Of a stretch of 64,000 nt of DNA, positions 43,629-53,180 are shown piece after piece. The stretch is from an uncultured Eubacterium sp. (lineage in GTDB: Bacteria; Bacillota; Clostridia; Oscillospirales; Acutalibacteraceae). The position numbers and the translations under genes were made by a program. Numbering within the stretch: the stretch's first letter is position 1; each line of letters begins with the position of its first letter. The notes under the pieces were generated by a model, which searched no databases, was not told where the DNA came from, and saw only the letters and a list, made by a program, of their open reading frames with translations. The DNA is taken from contig UQPH01000002.1 in assembly GCA_900542875.1 (NCBI GenBank), positions 45,918 to 109,917 of the forward strand. Direction: 5' to 3'.

Positions 43629-45530
43629 ATGAAAAGACTTTTGTGCGTTGTTTTGTCGCTCGGTTTTTTCGTTGCGACCGCTTTTTGTGTTCCTTTTGTC
43701 GCTTCGGCTCAGGAGTATAAGGGCACGCAAATAAAAAACAGCACTACATATTATTACTATGACGCCGCCGATAAAACTCTTTATATAAACGGAAACGGAG
43801 ATATTCCGAATCTATCTAACAGTACGGCGAGCATTCCGTGGCTTGAATGGGAAAGCGGAAAAATTCAGAGGGTGGTTGTTTCAGAGGGAATTACCTCTCT
43901 TGGAGACTATGTGTTTTACGGCGTTCAGGCAAAGGAGTTTGTCCTTCCGACCACGCTAAAGAGAATAGGCACATATTCTCTTTCGCTTACCAACGGTATG
44001 ACCGAGTGGAATTTGCCGTTTGGGATAGAGATTATCGACTCGAACGCATTTAATAACTGCGTTAAAATGAAAAGTATTACTTTGCCGAAATCGGTTAAGA
44101 CGATTGGCGACAGGGCTTTTGCTTCGTGTACTTCTCTTGAGAGCATTGTTATTCCGTCATCTGTGGAAAAGGTGGGCAGTAACGCTTTTTACAGATGCAC
44201 TTCGCTTAGCAGTGCAGAGTTTGCTTCGCCCACCCAAAAAACGGCAGTTGGCTCAAAAGCGTTTTACGGTTGCACTTCTTTGCTTAATGTAACACTTCCG
44301 AGCAATGCATCTTGTGATGTTATGTCGTTCGGTTATAACATTTCAAATAAGGTAATTGACGGCTTTTCGCTTAAGGTTTACTCCGAATCCCAGCCGTATT
44401 ATTACGCAAAGAATAACGGGATTTTGTATTCGCTTTTGCTCAGTTTTGACCTTAACGAATGCGTGGAAAATCCCAATACGATTACTTCCGATATAATTAA
44501 CGATAAGTTGCATTATACTTTTACGCCTAAAACAAATCAACGCTACAACATTTATTCTTCTGGTGAGTGCGACCTCAAAGCTCAACTTTACCTTGACGGA
44601 AAATTGATTGCCGAGAGCGACGATATTGATAAATCAAATTCGGGCTTTTGTTTTGACGAGATTATGCAAAAGGGCAAAAAGTACGATATTTATGTCTCCT
44701 CCGTTAAGATGACCGGCGATTACAGTATATTTGTTTATCCGAGTGAGATTTTTGCTCTGTCGGTTTACAGAGGCTCACTCACTGTTTCCGCCGCCGATTC
44801 TAAGCAGGACGGAAATAAGCGTATTTTTCTCATTACCGATTCTATGCTCGGCGGTTTTATTCTCAGCGTATCCTTTGCAGACGGACAAAAAGAAGAAATT
44901 TATTACAGCAGATACATTGCCGGCGATTATGTAAAAAATGCCGATGACCAGAGTGAAAAGCCATTCTCCTGCGGAGAAAATGAGGCACACCTTTCGCTAA
45001 AGGGCTGTAATGCTTCTTATCCGTTTACGGTAAAGCACAGTTATGTTGGAGAGGTTATTAATCCCACGGTCGATAACGACGGTTATACCCTTTATACCTG
45101 TGTTAATTGCGACGACAGCTATAAGGCTGATTTTGTCGAAACAACCTCGTATAAGGTTACGGGCAGATTTGTTATGGACGAGGACAGTTACGGTGCGCAC
45201 GAAAATAATGTTGCGTATTCTCAAGCCTATATTACGCTTGACGGCAGAAGATATAACGTAAACGCCGACGGCACATGGTGTGTTCGTACTTACGATGATT
45301 GTTATGCAACGGTTCATAATGAATACGGAGAGAACGCACGGCTTTATTTGAGCGTTGATGAAAAAGGCAGTTATGATTACGGTAACATTGCGCTTAAACC
45401 TTATGATATGAACGCTGACGGCGTTGTAAACGCAAAGGATTATTTGATTTATTACTACGAAAAAAGAGATACTCTCGGGGACGATTATTGGCAGTTTGGC
45501 AATAATTATTTGCTCAGGAGAAGAAGTTAA
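43629..45530 (+). CDS. Secreted BspA-like leucine-rich-repeat protein with dockerin-like end
   Basis: 633 residues. A signal peptide (MKRLLCVVLSLGFFVATAFC ... ASA) leads to LRR_5/BspA repeats at about 75-235 (YVFYGVQAKEFVLPTTLKRI, NAFNNCVKMKSITLPKSVKT, RAFASCTSLESIVIPSSVEK). A central beta-rich part follows. The C-terminus contains DMNADGVVNAKDYLIYYYEK, a single dockerin-type calcium loop (D-x-N-x-D-G-x-V-x-x-x-D). There is no LPXTG motif. BspA-like proteins bind host or partner surfaces; the lone dockerin half may bind a cohesin or be structural. AAGGAGG precedes the ATG. It begins 23 bp after the metal-sensor gene. Confidence 0.78.
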   Translation: MKRLLCVVLSLGFFVATAFCVPFVASAQEYKGTQIKNSTTYYYYDAADKTLYINGNGDIPNLSNSTASIPWLEWESGKIQRVVVSEGITSLGDYVFYGVQAKEFVLPTTLKRIGTYSLSLTNGMTEWNLPFGIEIIDSNAFNNCVKMKSITLPKSVKTIGDRAFASCTSLESIVIPSSVEKVGSNAFYRCTSLSSAEFASPTQKTAVGSKAFYGCTSLLNVTLPSNASCDVMSFGYNISNKVIDGFSLKVYSESQPYYYAKNNGILYSLLLSFDLNECVENPNTITSDIINDKLHYTFTPKTNQRYNIYSSGECDLKAQLYLDGKLIAESDDIDKSNSGFCFDEIMQKGKKYDIYVSSVKMTGDYSIFVYPSEIFALSVYRGSLTVSAADSKQDGNKRIFLITDSMLGGFILSVSFADGQKEEIYYSRYIAGDYVKNADDQSEKPFSCGENEAHLSLKGCNASYPFTVKHSYVGEVINPTVDNDGYTLYTCVNCDDSYKADFVETTSYKVTGRFVMDEDSYGAHENNVAYSQAYITLDGRRYNVNADGTWCVRTYDDCYATVHNEYGENARLYLSVDEKGSYDYGNIALKPYDMNADGVVNAKDYLIYYYEKRDTLGDDYWQFGNNYLLRRRS

Positions 45531-45572
45531 AGGTACAGACAGGTAAAAATGCTGTCTGTGCCTTGTTTTGGT
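45530..45572 (+). terminator. Terminator after the BspA-like gene
   Basis: AAGGTACAGACAG (45530-45542) pairs with CTGTCTGTGCCTT (45552-45564) with one G-U pair, followed by GTTTTGG. Confidence 0.7.
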
Positions 45573-45593
45573 TTAATATTTATATTATTTTGC

Positions 45594-45622
45594 TTGAAAT
45601 AGTATATAAAATAAAGTATAAT
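45594..45622 (+). promoter_or_regulatory. Promoter of the pur operon
   Basis: TTGAAA (45594-45599), 17-bp spacer, TATAAT (45617-45622). Only about 35 nt of leader follow, so no purine riboswitch fits here. Confidence 0.75.
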
Positions 45623-45664
45623 ATTTACATTAATTTTAACATTGATTTCAGGGGTGATTTGTTT

Positions 45665-46162
45665 ATGAAAAAGGTTGCAATTATTATGGGCTCGGACAGC
45701 GATTTGCCCGTTGTTACACCGGCAATTAAACAACTCAGAGAACTCGGCATCGAGACAGAGGTAAGGGTTATGTCAGCCCACCGTACTCCCGAGGAGGCTC
45801 ATGAGTTTTCAAAGAATGCGATAGATAACGGCTTCGGCGTTATTATTGCCGCAGCAGGTATGGCTGCTCATTTGGGCGGTGTGCTTGCCGCTTCGACCAC
45901 GCTTCCAGTTATCGGTATTCCGTGCTCGGCCAAGGTGCTCGACGGTATGGACGCTATGCTTGCAACTGTTATGATGCCACCGGGAATTCCGGTTGCCACA
46001 GTCGGTGTAAATGCGGCTAAGAATGCCGCTCTCCTTGCCGCAGAGATTTTGTCGGTGGGCGATGATGAACTTATGAATAAACTTATCAATATGCGTAAGG
46101 CTATGGCTCAGCAGGTCAGAGAAAAGGACAAGGCTTTGCAGGAAAAACTTAAGGAAATCTGA
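45665..46162 (+). CDS. purE: N5-carboxyaminoimidazole ribonucleotide mutase (class I PurE)
   Basis: 165 residues. VAIIMGSDSDLPVV, VMSAHRTPEEAHEFSKNA, AAAGMAAHLGGVLAASTTLP and GIPVATVGVNAAKNAALLAA are the conserved PurE blocks, with the SAHRTP catalytic His. It acts in de novo purine synthesis. ATG 45665 follows GGGGTG; upstream codons lie in the promoter. Confidence 0.97.
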   Translation: MKKVAIIMGSDSDLPVVTPAIKQLRELGIETEVRVMSAHRTPEEAHEFSKNAIDNGFGVIIAAAGMAAHLGGVLAASTTLPVIGIPCSAKVLDGMDAMLATVMMPPGIPVATVGVNAAKNAALLAAEILSVGDDELMNKLINMRKAMAQQVREKDKALQEKLKEI

Positions 46163-46215
46163 AGATCGTAATTTATTTGTGCAAATTTTAAGTATACAAA
46201 TTAAAGGAGTTATTT

Positions 46216-47253
46216 ATGGAAAAGAGTTTCAGCGACAGCTATGCAGCAGCAGGTGTGGATGTAACGGCAGGATATGAGTCGGTAGAACTTATCAAATCTC
46301 ATGTTAAGCGTACGAATATACCGGGAGTTATCGGCGGTATCGGAGGCTTTGGCGGAATGTTTGAGCTTGCGTCGGCACAGTATAAAAATCCCGTTCTTGT
46401 ATCGGGTACCGACGGCGTGGGAACAAAGATTAAACTTGCGTTTCTTATGGATAAGCACGATACAATCGGTATTGATTGCGTGGCAATGTGTGTAAACGAT
46501 GTTGCGTGTTCGGGTGCAAAGCCGCTTTTCTTCCTCGATTATATTGCTTGCGGAAAGAATTATCCCGAAAAGATTGAGCAGATAGTTAAGGGCGTTGCCG
46601 ACGGTTGCGTTATGTCGGGCTGTGCACTTGTAGGCGGCGAAACCGCAGAGCATCCCGGTATGATGCCAAATGAGGAATATGACCTTGCGGGATTTACCGT
46701 AGGAATCGGCGAAAAGGATAAACTTGTGTCGGGTGAACATCTTAAAGCCGGAGACGCAATTATCGGCGTTGCTTCCTCGGGCGTTCATTCAAACGGCTTT
46801 TCGCTTGTTCGTAAGGTTTTCGATATTAACGAAAAAACCATTGACGTTTATTATGACGAACTCGGAGCAAAACTCGGCGAGACTCTTTTGACTCCTACCA
46901 GAATTTATGTTAAGCCTCTCCTCGCTCTTATGGACGAGGTCAGAGTAAATGCAATTTCACATATTACGGGCGGCGGATTTTATGAGAATGTTCCGAGAAT
47001 GCTTAATGATAACACCCTTGCGGTAATTGAAAAGGATAAGTGTTTTAAACTCCCCATTTTTGACCTTATCCAAAAAACGGGCAACATTCCCGAAAGAGAT
47101 ATGTATAATACCTTTAATATGGGTACGGGTCTTATGCTCTGTGTTGACAGCGACAAGGCTGACGAGGCGGTAAGAATTCTTAATGCAAACGGCGAGCAGG
47201 CTGCTGTAATCGGCGAGATTAAGAACGGACAAAAGGGAGTAGAAATATGCTGA
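46216..47253 (+). CDS. purM: Phosphoribosylformylglycinamidine cyclo-ligase
   Basis: 345 residues. SYAAAGVDVTAGYESVELIK, GTDGVGTKIKLAFLMDKHDT, GGETAEHPGMMPN and ITGGGFYENVPRM match AIR synthetase. It makes aminoimidazole ribonucleotide, the substrate chain for PurE. It overlaps purN by 7 bp. Confidence 0.97.
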   Translation: MEKSFSDSYAAAGVDVTAGYESVELIKSHVKRTNIPGVIGGIGGFGGMFELASAQYKNPVLVSGTDGVGTKIKLAFLMDKHDTIGIDCVAMCVNDVACSGAKPLFFLDYIACGKNYPEKIEQIVKGVADGCVMSGCALVGGETAEHPGMMPNEEYDLAGFTVGIGEKDKLVSGEHLKAGDAIIGVASSGVHSNGFSLVRKVFDINEKTIDVYYDELGAKLGETLLTPTRIYVKPLLALMDEVRVNAISHITGGGFYENVPRMLNDNTLAVIEKDKCFKLPIFDLIQKTGNIPERDMYNTFNMGTGLMLCVDSDKADEAVRILNANGEQAAVIGEIKNGQKGVEIC

Positions 47254-47882
47254 ACATAGCAGTATTTGTTTCGGGCGGCGGAACTAATCTGCAAGCCCTT
47301 ATCGACGCACAGGACAGAGGCGAGATAAAAAACGGGAAAATCACCTTTGTTCTTGCCTCTAACGAAAACGCTTATGCACTCGAACGAGCAAAAAAAGCGG
47401 GTATAGATACGGCTGTGGTAAGCAGAAAACAGTATGAAAGCAAAGCGGATTACGATAAGGCGGTGCTTAAAACTCTTGACGGCAGGGATATAGATTTGAT
47501 AGTTCTTGCAGGTTTTCTTTCCATTCTCGGCGAGGATCTTGTATCAAAATACAATAACAGAATTATCAATGTTCATCCCAGCCTTATCCCTCTTTTTTGC
47601 GGTGACGGCTTTTACGGCAAAAAGGTGCATAAGGCGGTTCTCGACAGCGGAATGAAAGTTACGGGCGCTACCGTGCATTTTGTAAATGAGATTACAGACG
47701 GCGGCGCAATCATACTCCAAAAGGCTGTTCCGATTGAACAGGGCGATAACGAGGACATTTTGCAGTATCGTGTTATGCGTCAGGCAGAGTGGGAAATTTT
47801 GCCGAAAGCGGTTTCTCTTTTCTGCGAGGGCAGAATTAAAATAAACGGCAACAAAACAGAAATTATACGAGGTGCAGTATGA
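47247..47882 (+). CDS. purN: Phosphoribosylglycinamide formyltransferase
   Basis: 211 residues. IAVFVSGGGTNLQALIDAQ, the NVHPSLIPLFCGDGFYG catalytic block, TGATVHFVNEITDGG and ILQKAVPI are typical of PurN. It transfers formyl from 10-formyl-THF to GAR. It overlaps the next gene by 4 bp. Confidence 0.96.
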   Translation: MLNIAVFVSGGGTNLQALIDAQDRGEIKNGKITFVLASNENAYALERAKKAGIDTAVVSRKQYESKADYDKAVLKTLDGRDIDLIVLAGFLSILGEDLVSKYNNRIINVHPSLIPLFCGDGFYGKKVHKAVLDSGMKVTGATVHFVNEITDGGAIILQKAVPIEQGDNEDILQYRVMRQAEWEILPKAVSLFCEGRIKINGNKTEIIRGAV

Positions 47883-48583
47883 AAATCGAATCACTTGCAG
47901 CAGAACTTAATACAAATTCATATCCCGGCAGAGGTATTGTCCTCGGAAAGTCGGCAGACGGAAAAAGAGCGGTCATCGCTTACTTTATAATGGGCAGAAG
48001 CGTTAATTCGAGAAACAGAATTTTCGAAGAAAACGAAAGAGGCGGCATTCGCACTAAGGCTTTTGATGAAAGCAAGATGGAAGATCCGAGCCTTATTATC
48101 TATAATCCGGTGCTTAAATTTGAGGATAAGACGATTGTAACAAACGGCGACCAGACTGATACGGTTTATGATTTTTACGCTCAGGGCAAGTCATTCTGCG
48201 ACGCACTTTTTACCCGTGAGTTTGAGCCGGACGAACCTAATTACACTCCGAGAATTTCGGGCGTTGTAAGGGCAAACGGTGATTACACATTGTCTATTCT
48301 TAAATCCAATAACGGAGTTCCCGAGTGTCTCAGATTTTTCTTTGATTATCCGGCTGAACCCGGACTCGGACATTTTATCCATACATATAAGTGCGACGGA
48401 AATCCGATTCCGTCCTTTGAGGGTGAACCTACACCGATTAAATTAGGCAATGAGAGCATTGATGAATTTACCGATATGCTCTGGAATAATCTTAACGAAG
48501 ATAATAAGGTTTCGCTTTTCACTCGCTATATCGACCTCGACACAGGCGATGAGGAAACACGAATCGTTAATAAGAATAAGTAA
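47879..48583 (+). CDS. purO: IMP cyclohydrolase (PurO-type, monofunctional)
   Basis: 234 residues. NTNSYPGRGIVLGKSADGKR, AYFIMGRSVNSRNRIF and ITNGDQTDTVYDF-like (VTNGDQTDTVYDF) are PurO/IMP_cyclohyd marks. The enzyme closes the last ring to IMP. It stands in for the cyclohydrolase half of bifunctional PurH. The AICAR formyltransferase that must accompany it is not in the window. Confidence 0.88.
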   Translation: MKIESLAAELNTNSYPGRGIVLGKSADGKRAVIAYFIMGRSVNSRNRIFEENERGGIRTKAFDESKMEDPSLIIYNPVLKFEDKTIVTNGDQTDTVYDFYAQGKSFCDALFTREFEPDEPNYTPRISGVVRANGDYTLSILKSNNGVPECLRFFFDYPAEPGLGHFIHTYKCDGNPIPSFEGEPTPIKLGNESIDEFTDMLWNNLNEDNKVSLFTRYIDLDTGDEETRIVNKNK

Positions 48584-48597
48584 ACGGAGGAGAGCAG

Positions 48598-49875
48598 ATG
48601 AGAGTTTTGGTAGTCGGCTCGGGCGGCAGAGAGCACGCTCTTGTCAGAAAAATTAAGGAATCAAAGAAGGTTGATTATATAGCCTGTTGTCCCGGTAACG
48701 GCGGCATATCATATGATGCAGAATGCTTTGATGTTTCAGCCACCGATATTGACGGAGTGGTAAAACTGGCAAAGGAGATAAAAGCCGATTTTGTTGTTGT
48801 CGCTCCCGATGACCCGCTTGTTATGGGCATGGTTGACGCACTCAACGCAGAGGGCTTCGTCACATTCGGACCTAGGGCAAACGCCGCAATTATTGAGGGC
48901 TCTAAGGTGTTCTCTAAGGAACTTATGAAAAAATACAATATCCCGACCGCTAAATATAATGTATTTGATAAAGCGGAAGATGTTATTAATTACATCAAGG
49001 CGGAGAATGAATTTCCTACCGTCATTAAGGCTGACGGCTTGGCTCTCGGCAAGGGCGTAATAATTCCCGAAACGCTTGACGAGGCTGTCGCAGGCGTTAA
49101 GGAAATTATGGAGGATAAGATTTTCGGCGACTCCGGTAATAATGTTGTTGTTGAGGAATTTCTTACCGGACCCGAGGTCTCCGTTCTCGCTTTTACAGAC
49201 GGAAAATGCGTAAAGCCTATGGTTACTTCAATGGACCATAAGCGTGCACTCGACGGAGATAAGGGTCTTAATACCGGCGGTATGGGCACCGTTTCTCCCA
49301 ATCCTTATTATACCGACGAAATCGCCGAGGAATGTATGAACACCATCTTCCTCCCGACGATTGAGGCTATGAATAAGGAGGGCAGAACTTTTAAGGGTTG
49401 TCTTTACTTCGGACTTATGCTTACCCCTAAGGGACCTAGGGTTATCGAATATAACTGTCGCTTCGGCGACCCTGAGACTCAGGTGGTTCTCCCAAGACTT
49501 AAAACCGATATAATGGATATTTTTGAGGCAATTAATAATGAAACTCTTTCCGATTTGGATATTGAATGGGACGACAGAGCGTGCACCTGTGTAATTATGG
49601 CATCGGGCGGCTATCCTAAATCTTATCCTAAGGGAATAGAAATTAACGGACTTACCGACGGTCAATTAGACGGAGTAACCGTTTATCACGCAGGCACAAA
49701 GCGTGACGGTGACAAACTCGTTACTTCGGGCGGCAGAGTGCTGGGAGTTACCGCTCTCGGTGAGTCTATTGAGGACGCCCTCGCAAAATCATATGCCGGC
49801 GTAGAGAAGATTAAGTTTGACGGTGCACATTACAGAAAAGACATCGGTCAAAAGGCACTTAATGCACTAAAATGA
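48598..49875 (+). CDS. purD: Phosphoribosylamine-glycine ligase
   Basis: 425 residues with ATP-grasp fold. VLVVGSGGREHALVRKIKES at the start, then KADGLALGKGVIIPE, MDHKRALDGDKGLNTGGMG and EYNCRFGDPETQVVLPRL. AGGAGAGCAG precedes the ATG. It is last of the pur genes here. No terminator was recognised between it and the next promoter. Confidence 0.97.
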   Translation: MRVLVVGSGGREHALVRKIKESKKVDYIACCPGNGGISYDAECFDVSATDIDGVVKLAKEIKADFVVVAPDDPLVMGMVDALNAEGFVTFGPRANAAIIEGSKVFSKELMKKYNIPTAKYNVFDKAEDVINYIKAENEFPTVIKADGLALGKGVIIPETLDEAVAGVKEIMEDKIFGDSGNNVVVEEFLTGPEVSVLAFTDGKCVKPMVTSMDHKRALDGDKGLNTGGMGTVSPNPYYTDEIAEECMNTIFLPTIEAMNKEGRTFKGCLYFGLMLTPKGPRVIEYNCRFGDPETQVVLPRLKTDIMDIFEAINNETLSDLDIEWDDRACTCVIMASGGYPKSYPKGIEINGLTDGQLDGVTVYHAGTKRDGDKLVTSGGRVLGVTALGESIEDALAKSYAGVEKIKFDGAHYRKDIGQKALNALK

Positions 49876-49895
49876 TCAAATAATACAAAAAGTTA

Positions 49896-49924
49896 TTGAC
49901 AATTATACAAAAAGTGATTATACT
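49896..49924 (+). promoter_or_regulatory. Promoter of the MacA/MacB-like genes
   Basis: TTGACA (49896-49901), 17-bp spacer, TATACT (49919-49924). Confidence 0.8.
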
Positions 49925-49961
49925 AATCCTGTATTAATTTTGTAGAGTAGGGGATTAAACT

Positions 49962-51608
49962 ATGGCTACGGTAAAAAAAAGTAAAAAGAAAAAAATCGTA
50001 TGGGCTGTTATAGCCGTTGTTCTTGTTGCCGCTATTGTAGTTGCTTCGGTAGTTATTTCTACTAATAAGAATAAGCAGCAGGTAAGCCTTAATACAATCG
50101 GCGTTGACACAATAGTTCAGACTGTCAGTTCAACAGGCGAGGTAACATCGGGACTTAAGAGAGATTACACCGCAGGCACGATTGCAACTGTTAAAGAAGT
50201 TTTTGTTAAGGTGGGCGACAGCGTATCAAAGGGCGACAGAATTGCAACATTCGACACATCTAACCTTGACGCACAGGTAAGTAATCTTGCAGTGACATAC
50301 AATGATGCACAGGCTGCTTATAATACCGCTCTTAAAAATCAAAATGAGGCAAAGGCTCAGCTTGCTTCGGTTAATTCGCAGATTGCTTCTCTTGAAAGCA
50401 GTATTGATTCCATGGCGTCTGAGAATAATAAGAAAAAAACCGCAACCGCTTCTGCTTCAAAGGGCGAAGAGCAAACCTATTCTGTTGATTACAATTCGGG
50501 TGTTGTTACATATGCAGACGGTACGCTCGGCGGTATTACCGGCGGCACAGACGATATTCAGAAACAACTCAAGGAACTTATTGATAACATCAAGGACCTT
50601 ACCGGCAGTATTGATAAGACAAACCAGCTTGTTCAGGCTCTTGTGGAGGAACTTTCAAAGCTTGGCGATAATATTGAAAATTTCGACCAGGATGCTTTTG
50701 CAAAAAAGGTTGCAGAAGCTGTAAAGCAGGGTATCGTTGATGCAGTCGAGGAGATTGATTGGAACGCTATCGTTAAGGAAATCGCTTCATCAAATGATGT
50801 TAAGCTTGCAACCGCACAGGTGCAGCTTTCCGCTCTCCAGGCTCAAAAAGAAGTTTATTCCGTACTGGCTAAGGGCGCAACCGTTGATGCGCAAAAGCAG
50901 CTTGTTAATACTTCAAAGTCGGCTTACGATTCTGTACTGAAGGCACAAAAGGAACTTGACGCAGGTTGGACAGCAGATTTTGACGGCGTTATCACCGCTT
51001 GCTCTATTAATTCGGGCTCACAGACAACCGCACTCCAAACTGCAGTTACACTCGAAAATATGTCACAGAGAGTTGTTACGATTTCTCTGGGTGAATATGA
51101 TGTTCATAAGGTTAAGGTTGGTATGAAAGCGACTGTTACCACCGCATACGGAAAATATGACGGCGAGGTTGCTTCTATCGCTCCGACTGCTACGGGCGGT
51201 TCGGATGGTTCTATGCTTGATTCTGTCGGTTCGATGGCAGGTATCAGCGGCCTTTCTTCTCTCACATCTCAGGGTGCAGGCGTAGAATGCAAAGTAGTTG
51301 TAGACCAGCCGGATGAAAATATTATCATCGGATTTAATGCAGATGTTGAGATTGTAACCGGTACATATGATAATGTTCCGTGCGTACCTATTGAGTCTAT
51401 CGTTCTCGAAAAAGAGGGCACATATGTATATCTTTATGATGAGGATACTCAGACGGTTACAAAGACCGCTATAAAGACCGGTGCAACCTCCGACACCTCG
51501 TATGAGATTACATCGGGACTCTCACAGGGACAGAAGATTGTCGCTACTCCTCAGTCCGATTATAAGGAAGACACCTTTAAGGTTAAGGTAGTTGATAAAG
51601 TTAAATAA
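49962..51608 (+). CDS. MacA/HlyD-like efflux adaptor subunit
   Basis: 548 residues. One N-terminal membrane anchor (residues 11-32) follows a Lys-rich start. The first half of the barrel-sandwich domain reads VKEVFVKVGDSVSKGDRIAT, a long alpha-hairpin/linker region spans about 85-330, then the second half (WTADFDGVITACSINSG) and a beta-barrel (VVTISLGEYDVHKVKVGMKA). It is about 150 residues longer than typical adaptors because of an inserted Asp/Ile-rich helical stretch near 170-290. In a Gram-positive it would act outside the membrane beside the permease that follows. Confidence 0.88.
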   Translation: MATVKKSKKKKIVWAVIAVVLVAAIVVASVVISTNKNKQQVSLNTIGVDTIVQTVSSTGEVTSGLKRDYTAGTIATVKEVFVKVGDSVSKGDRIATFDTSNLDAQVSNLAVTYNDAQAAYNTALKNQNEAKAQLASVNSQIASLESSIDSMASENNKKKTATASASKGEEQTYSVDYNSGVVTYADGTLGGITGGTDDIQKQLKELIDNIKDLTGSIDKTNQLVQALVEELSKLGDNIENFDQDAFAKKVAEAVKQGIVDAVEEIDWNAIVKEIASSNDVKLATAQVQLSALQAQKEVYSVLAKGATVDAQKQLVNTSKSAYDSVLKAQKELDAGWTADFDGVITACSINSGSQTTALQTAVTLENMSQRVVTISLGEYDVHKVKVGMKATVTTAYGKYDGEVASIAPTATGGSDGSMLDSVGSMAGISGLSSLTSQGAGVECKVVVDQPDENIIIGFNADVEIVTGTYDNVPCVPIESIVLEKEGTYVYLYDEDTQTVTKTAIKTGATSDTSYEITSGLSQGQKIVATPQSDYKEDTFKVKVVDKVK

Positions 51609-51620
51609 GAGGTAATATAG

Positions 51621-52871
51621 GTGAATATAACAGAAAGCTTAAAAATCGCTATAAAGTGTATAAAAGCAAATTGGATGCGTTCTGTGCTTACTATGCTCGG
51701 TATTATTATCGGTATTACTTCGGTTATTATGATAGTCGGTGCAGGTACGGGCGTAAGGGACTATATCGTCGGTCTTATCGAGGATATGGGTTCAAATGCC
51801 GTGTTGGTGTCCTGCGATACAACCCAGGCAACCGACAGCGACTATATCACTCTCGAGGATGTAGATAATATTAAAACGAAGGTCAGCGGCGTTGAGCGTT
51901 GTTCACCAATGCTTATGGGTTTCGGTAACGCTACTATCGATAAGACCGCTACCGAGGCTACCGTAATGATGGTCGGTGTAAACAGTGATGTTCAGTTTGC
52001 TATGACTAATACCTGCGAGTACGGAAGATTCTTCACAGATGAGGAATATGCCGCAAATGCGCCGTATGCCGTTATGGGTATTGAGTCGGCAAAGAGTGTT
52101 TTTGGCTATGAGGACGCAACGGGCGAGAGCATTACCGTTACTTCATCGGGTAAGTCGATGAAGATTAAGGTTTGCGGTGTTGCTAACATTGACTCGCTTA
52201 CCAGTTCACTCGGCGGCGGAGGCAATATCGGTCAGATGTTCCAAAATGGCTCTGATAAACCTGTAATTGCTCTGTTTATGCCATGCACAACCCTTACTCA
52301 GATAACAGGCGCAAGTGCAAATCTCTCCAATGTTTTCGTAATCGCTAAAGAGGGTGCGGACTATGACGCAGTAGGTAACGCAACCGTAAACTACCTGAAG
52401 GCTGCTCACGGCAACTATTCTAACGGTATGTATACTGCTCAAAATATGGCTACATATATCGAAATCGTAGATATTATTATGAAGGTTCTTACTATCTTCA
52501 TCGCAGGTGTAGGCGCTATTTCTCTTCTTGTCGGCGGTATCGGTGTTATGAATATTATGCTTGTTTCCGTAACTGAACGAACCAGGGAGATAGGTATTCG
52601 TAAATCTCTGGGAGCTAAGACACGAGTGATTACTATGCAGTTTCTTACCGAGTCGGTTATACTCTGTCTTATCGGTGGTATAATCGGCGTAACGCTGGGA
52701 CTCGCCGGGGCGTACGGAGCTTGTGCGATTATAGATATTCAGCCTAAGATTAGCATCTGGCTGATACTTTTGGCACTTCTCTTCTCATCGGGCGTCGGAT
52801 TAGTCTTCGGTGTTTATCCTGCACGAAAGGCGGCTCAGTTAAGCCCGATTGAGGCACTCAGAGCAGACTAA
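51621..52871 (+). CDS. MacB-type ABC permease (FtsX domain), without fused ATPase
   Basis: 416 residues. First helix and MacB_PCD start MNITESLKIAIKCIKANWMR, extracytoplasmic domain about 45-285, and three C-terminal helices with GGIGVMNIMLVSVTERTREI and LGAKTRVITMQFLTESVILC, the FtsX signature. Start is GTG with GAGGTAATATAG just ahead. The usual ATPase gene of such operons is missing; a terminator follows directly. It must borrow an ATPase encoded elsewhere, perhaps one like that at 10423-11109. Confidence 0.92.
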   Translation: MNITESLKIAIKCIKANWMRSVLTMLGIIIGITSVIMIVGAGTGVRDYIVGLIEDMGSNAVLVSCDTTQATDSDYITLEDVDNIKTKVSGVERCSPMLMGFGNATIDKTATEATVMMVGVNSDVQFAMTNTCEYGRFFTDEEYAANAPYAVMGIESAKSVFGYEDATGESITVTSSGKSMKIKVCGVANIDSLTSSLGGGGNIGQMFQNGSDKPVIALFMPCTTLTQITGASANLSNVFVIAKEGADYDAVGNATVNYLKAAHGNYSNGMYTAQNMATYIEIVDIIMKVLTIFIAGVGAISLLVGGIGVMNIMLVSVTERTREIGIRKSLGAKTRVITMQFLTESVILCLIGGIIGVTLGLAGAYGACAIIDIQPKISIWLILLALLFSSGVGLVFGVYPARKAAQLSPIEALRAD

Positions 52872-52887
52872 ATTTGATACAAAATAT

Positions 52888-52926
52888 AAAACTCGTAGGT
52901 TATATCAGACCTACGAGTTTTTTCAT
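52888..52926 (+). terminator. Terminator after the MacB-type permease
   Basis: AAAACTCGTAGGT (52888-52900) and ACCTACGAGTTTT (52909-52921) are perfectly complementary, followed by TTC. Confidence 0.9.
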
Positions 52927-53119
52927 TAACACTCAACGATTTATACATAAAAAAGAAACCGATTACAAACACACGAATATGCTTTTAATAGAGTACGCAT
53001 TTTTATCTAAAAATAGAATGGTACTCGCATATCTGTAATATTCAGTTCGTGTGGTAAATTTATTTTACCATAATAATTAAGTATTATCAAGGATTTATGT
53101 CCAAACAAAGATTAAAATG

Positions 53120-53155
53120 AAAAAGCCATTGGGGATTGCTCCTCAGTGGCCTTTT
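53120..53155 (-). terminator. Terminator of ilvC
   Basis: AAAAGCCATTGGGGA pairs with TCCTCAGTGGCCTTTT through G-U pairs and a one-base bulge, loop TTGC. Read on the minus strand it ends in a T-run. Confidence 0.7.
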
Positions 53156-53180
53156 CGTATATGTTAATTTGTTATAGAGT

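Noticed and set aside
45623..45664. Purine riboswitch before purE
   Set aside because: Only about 35 nt lie between the -10 box and the start codon, too short for the aptamer.
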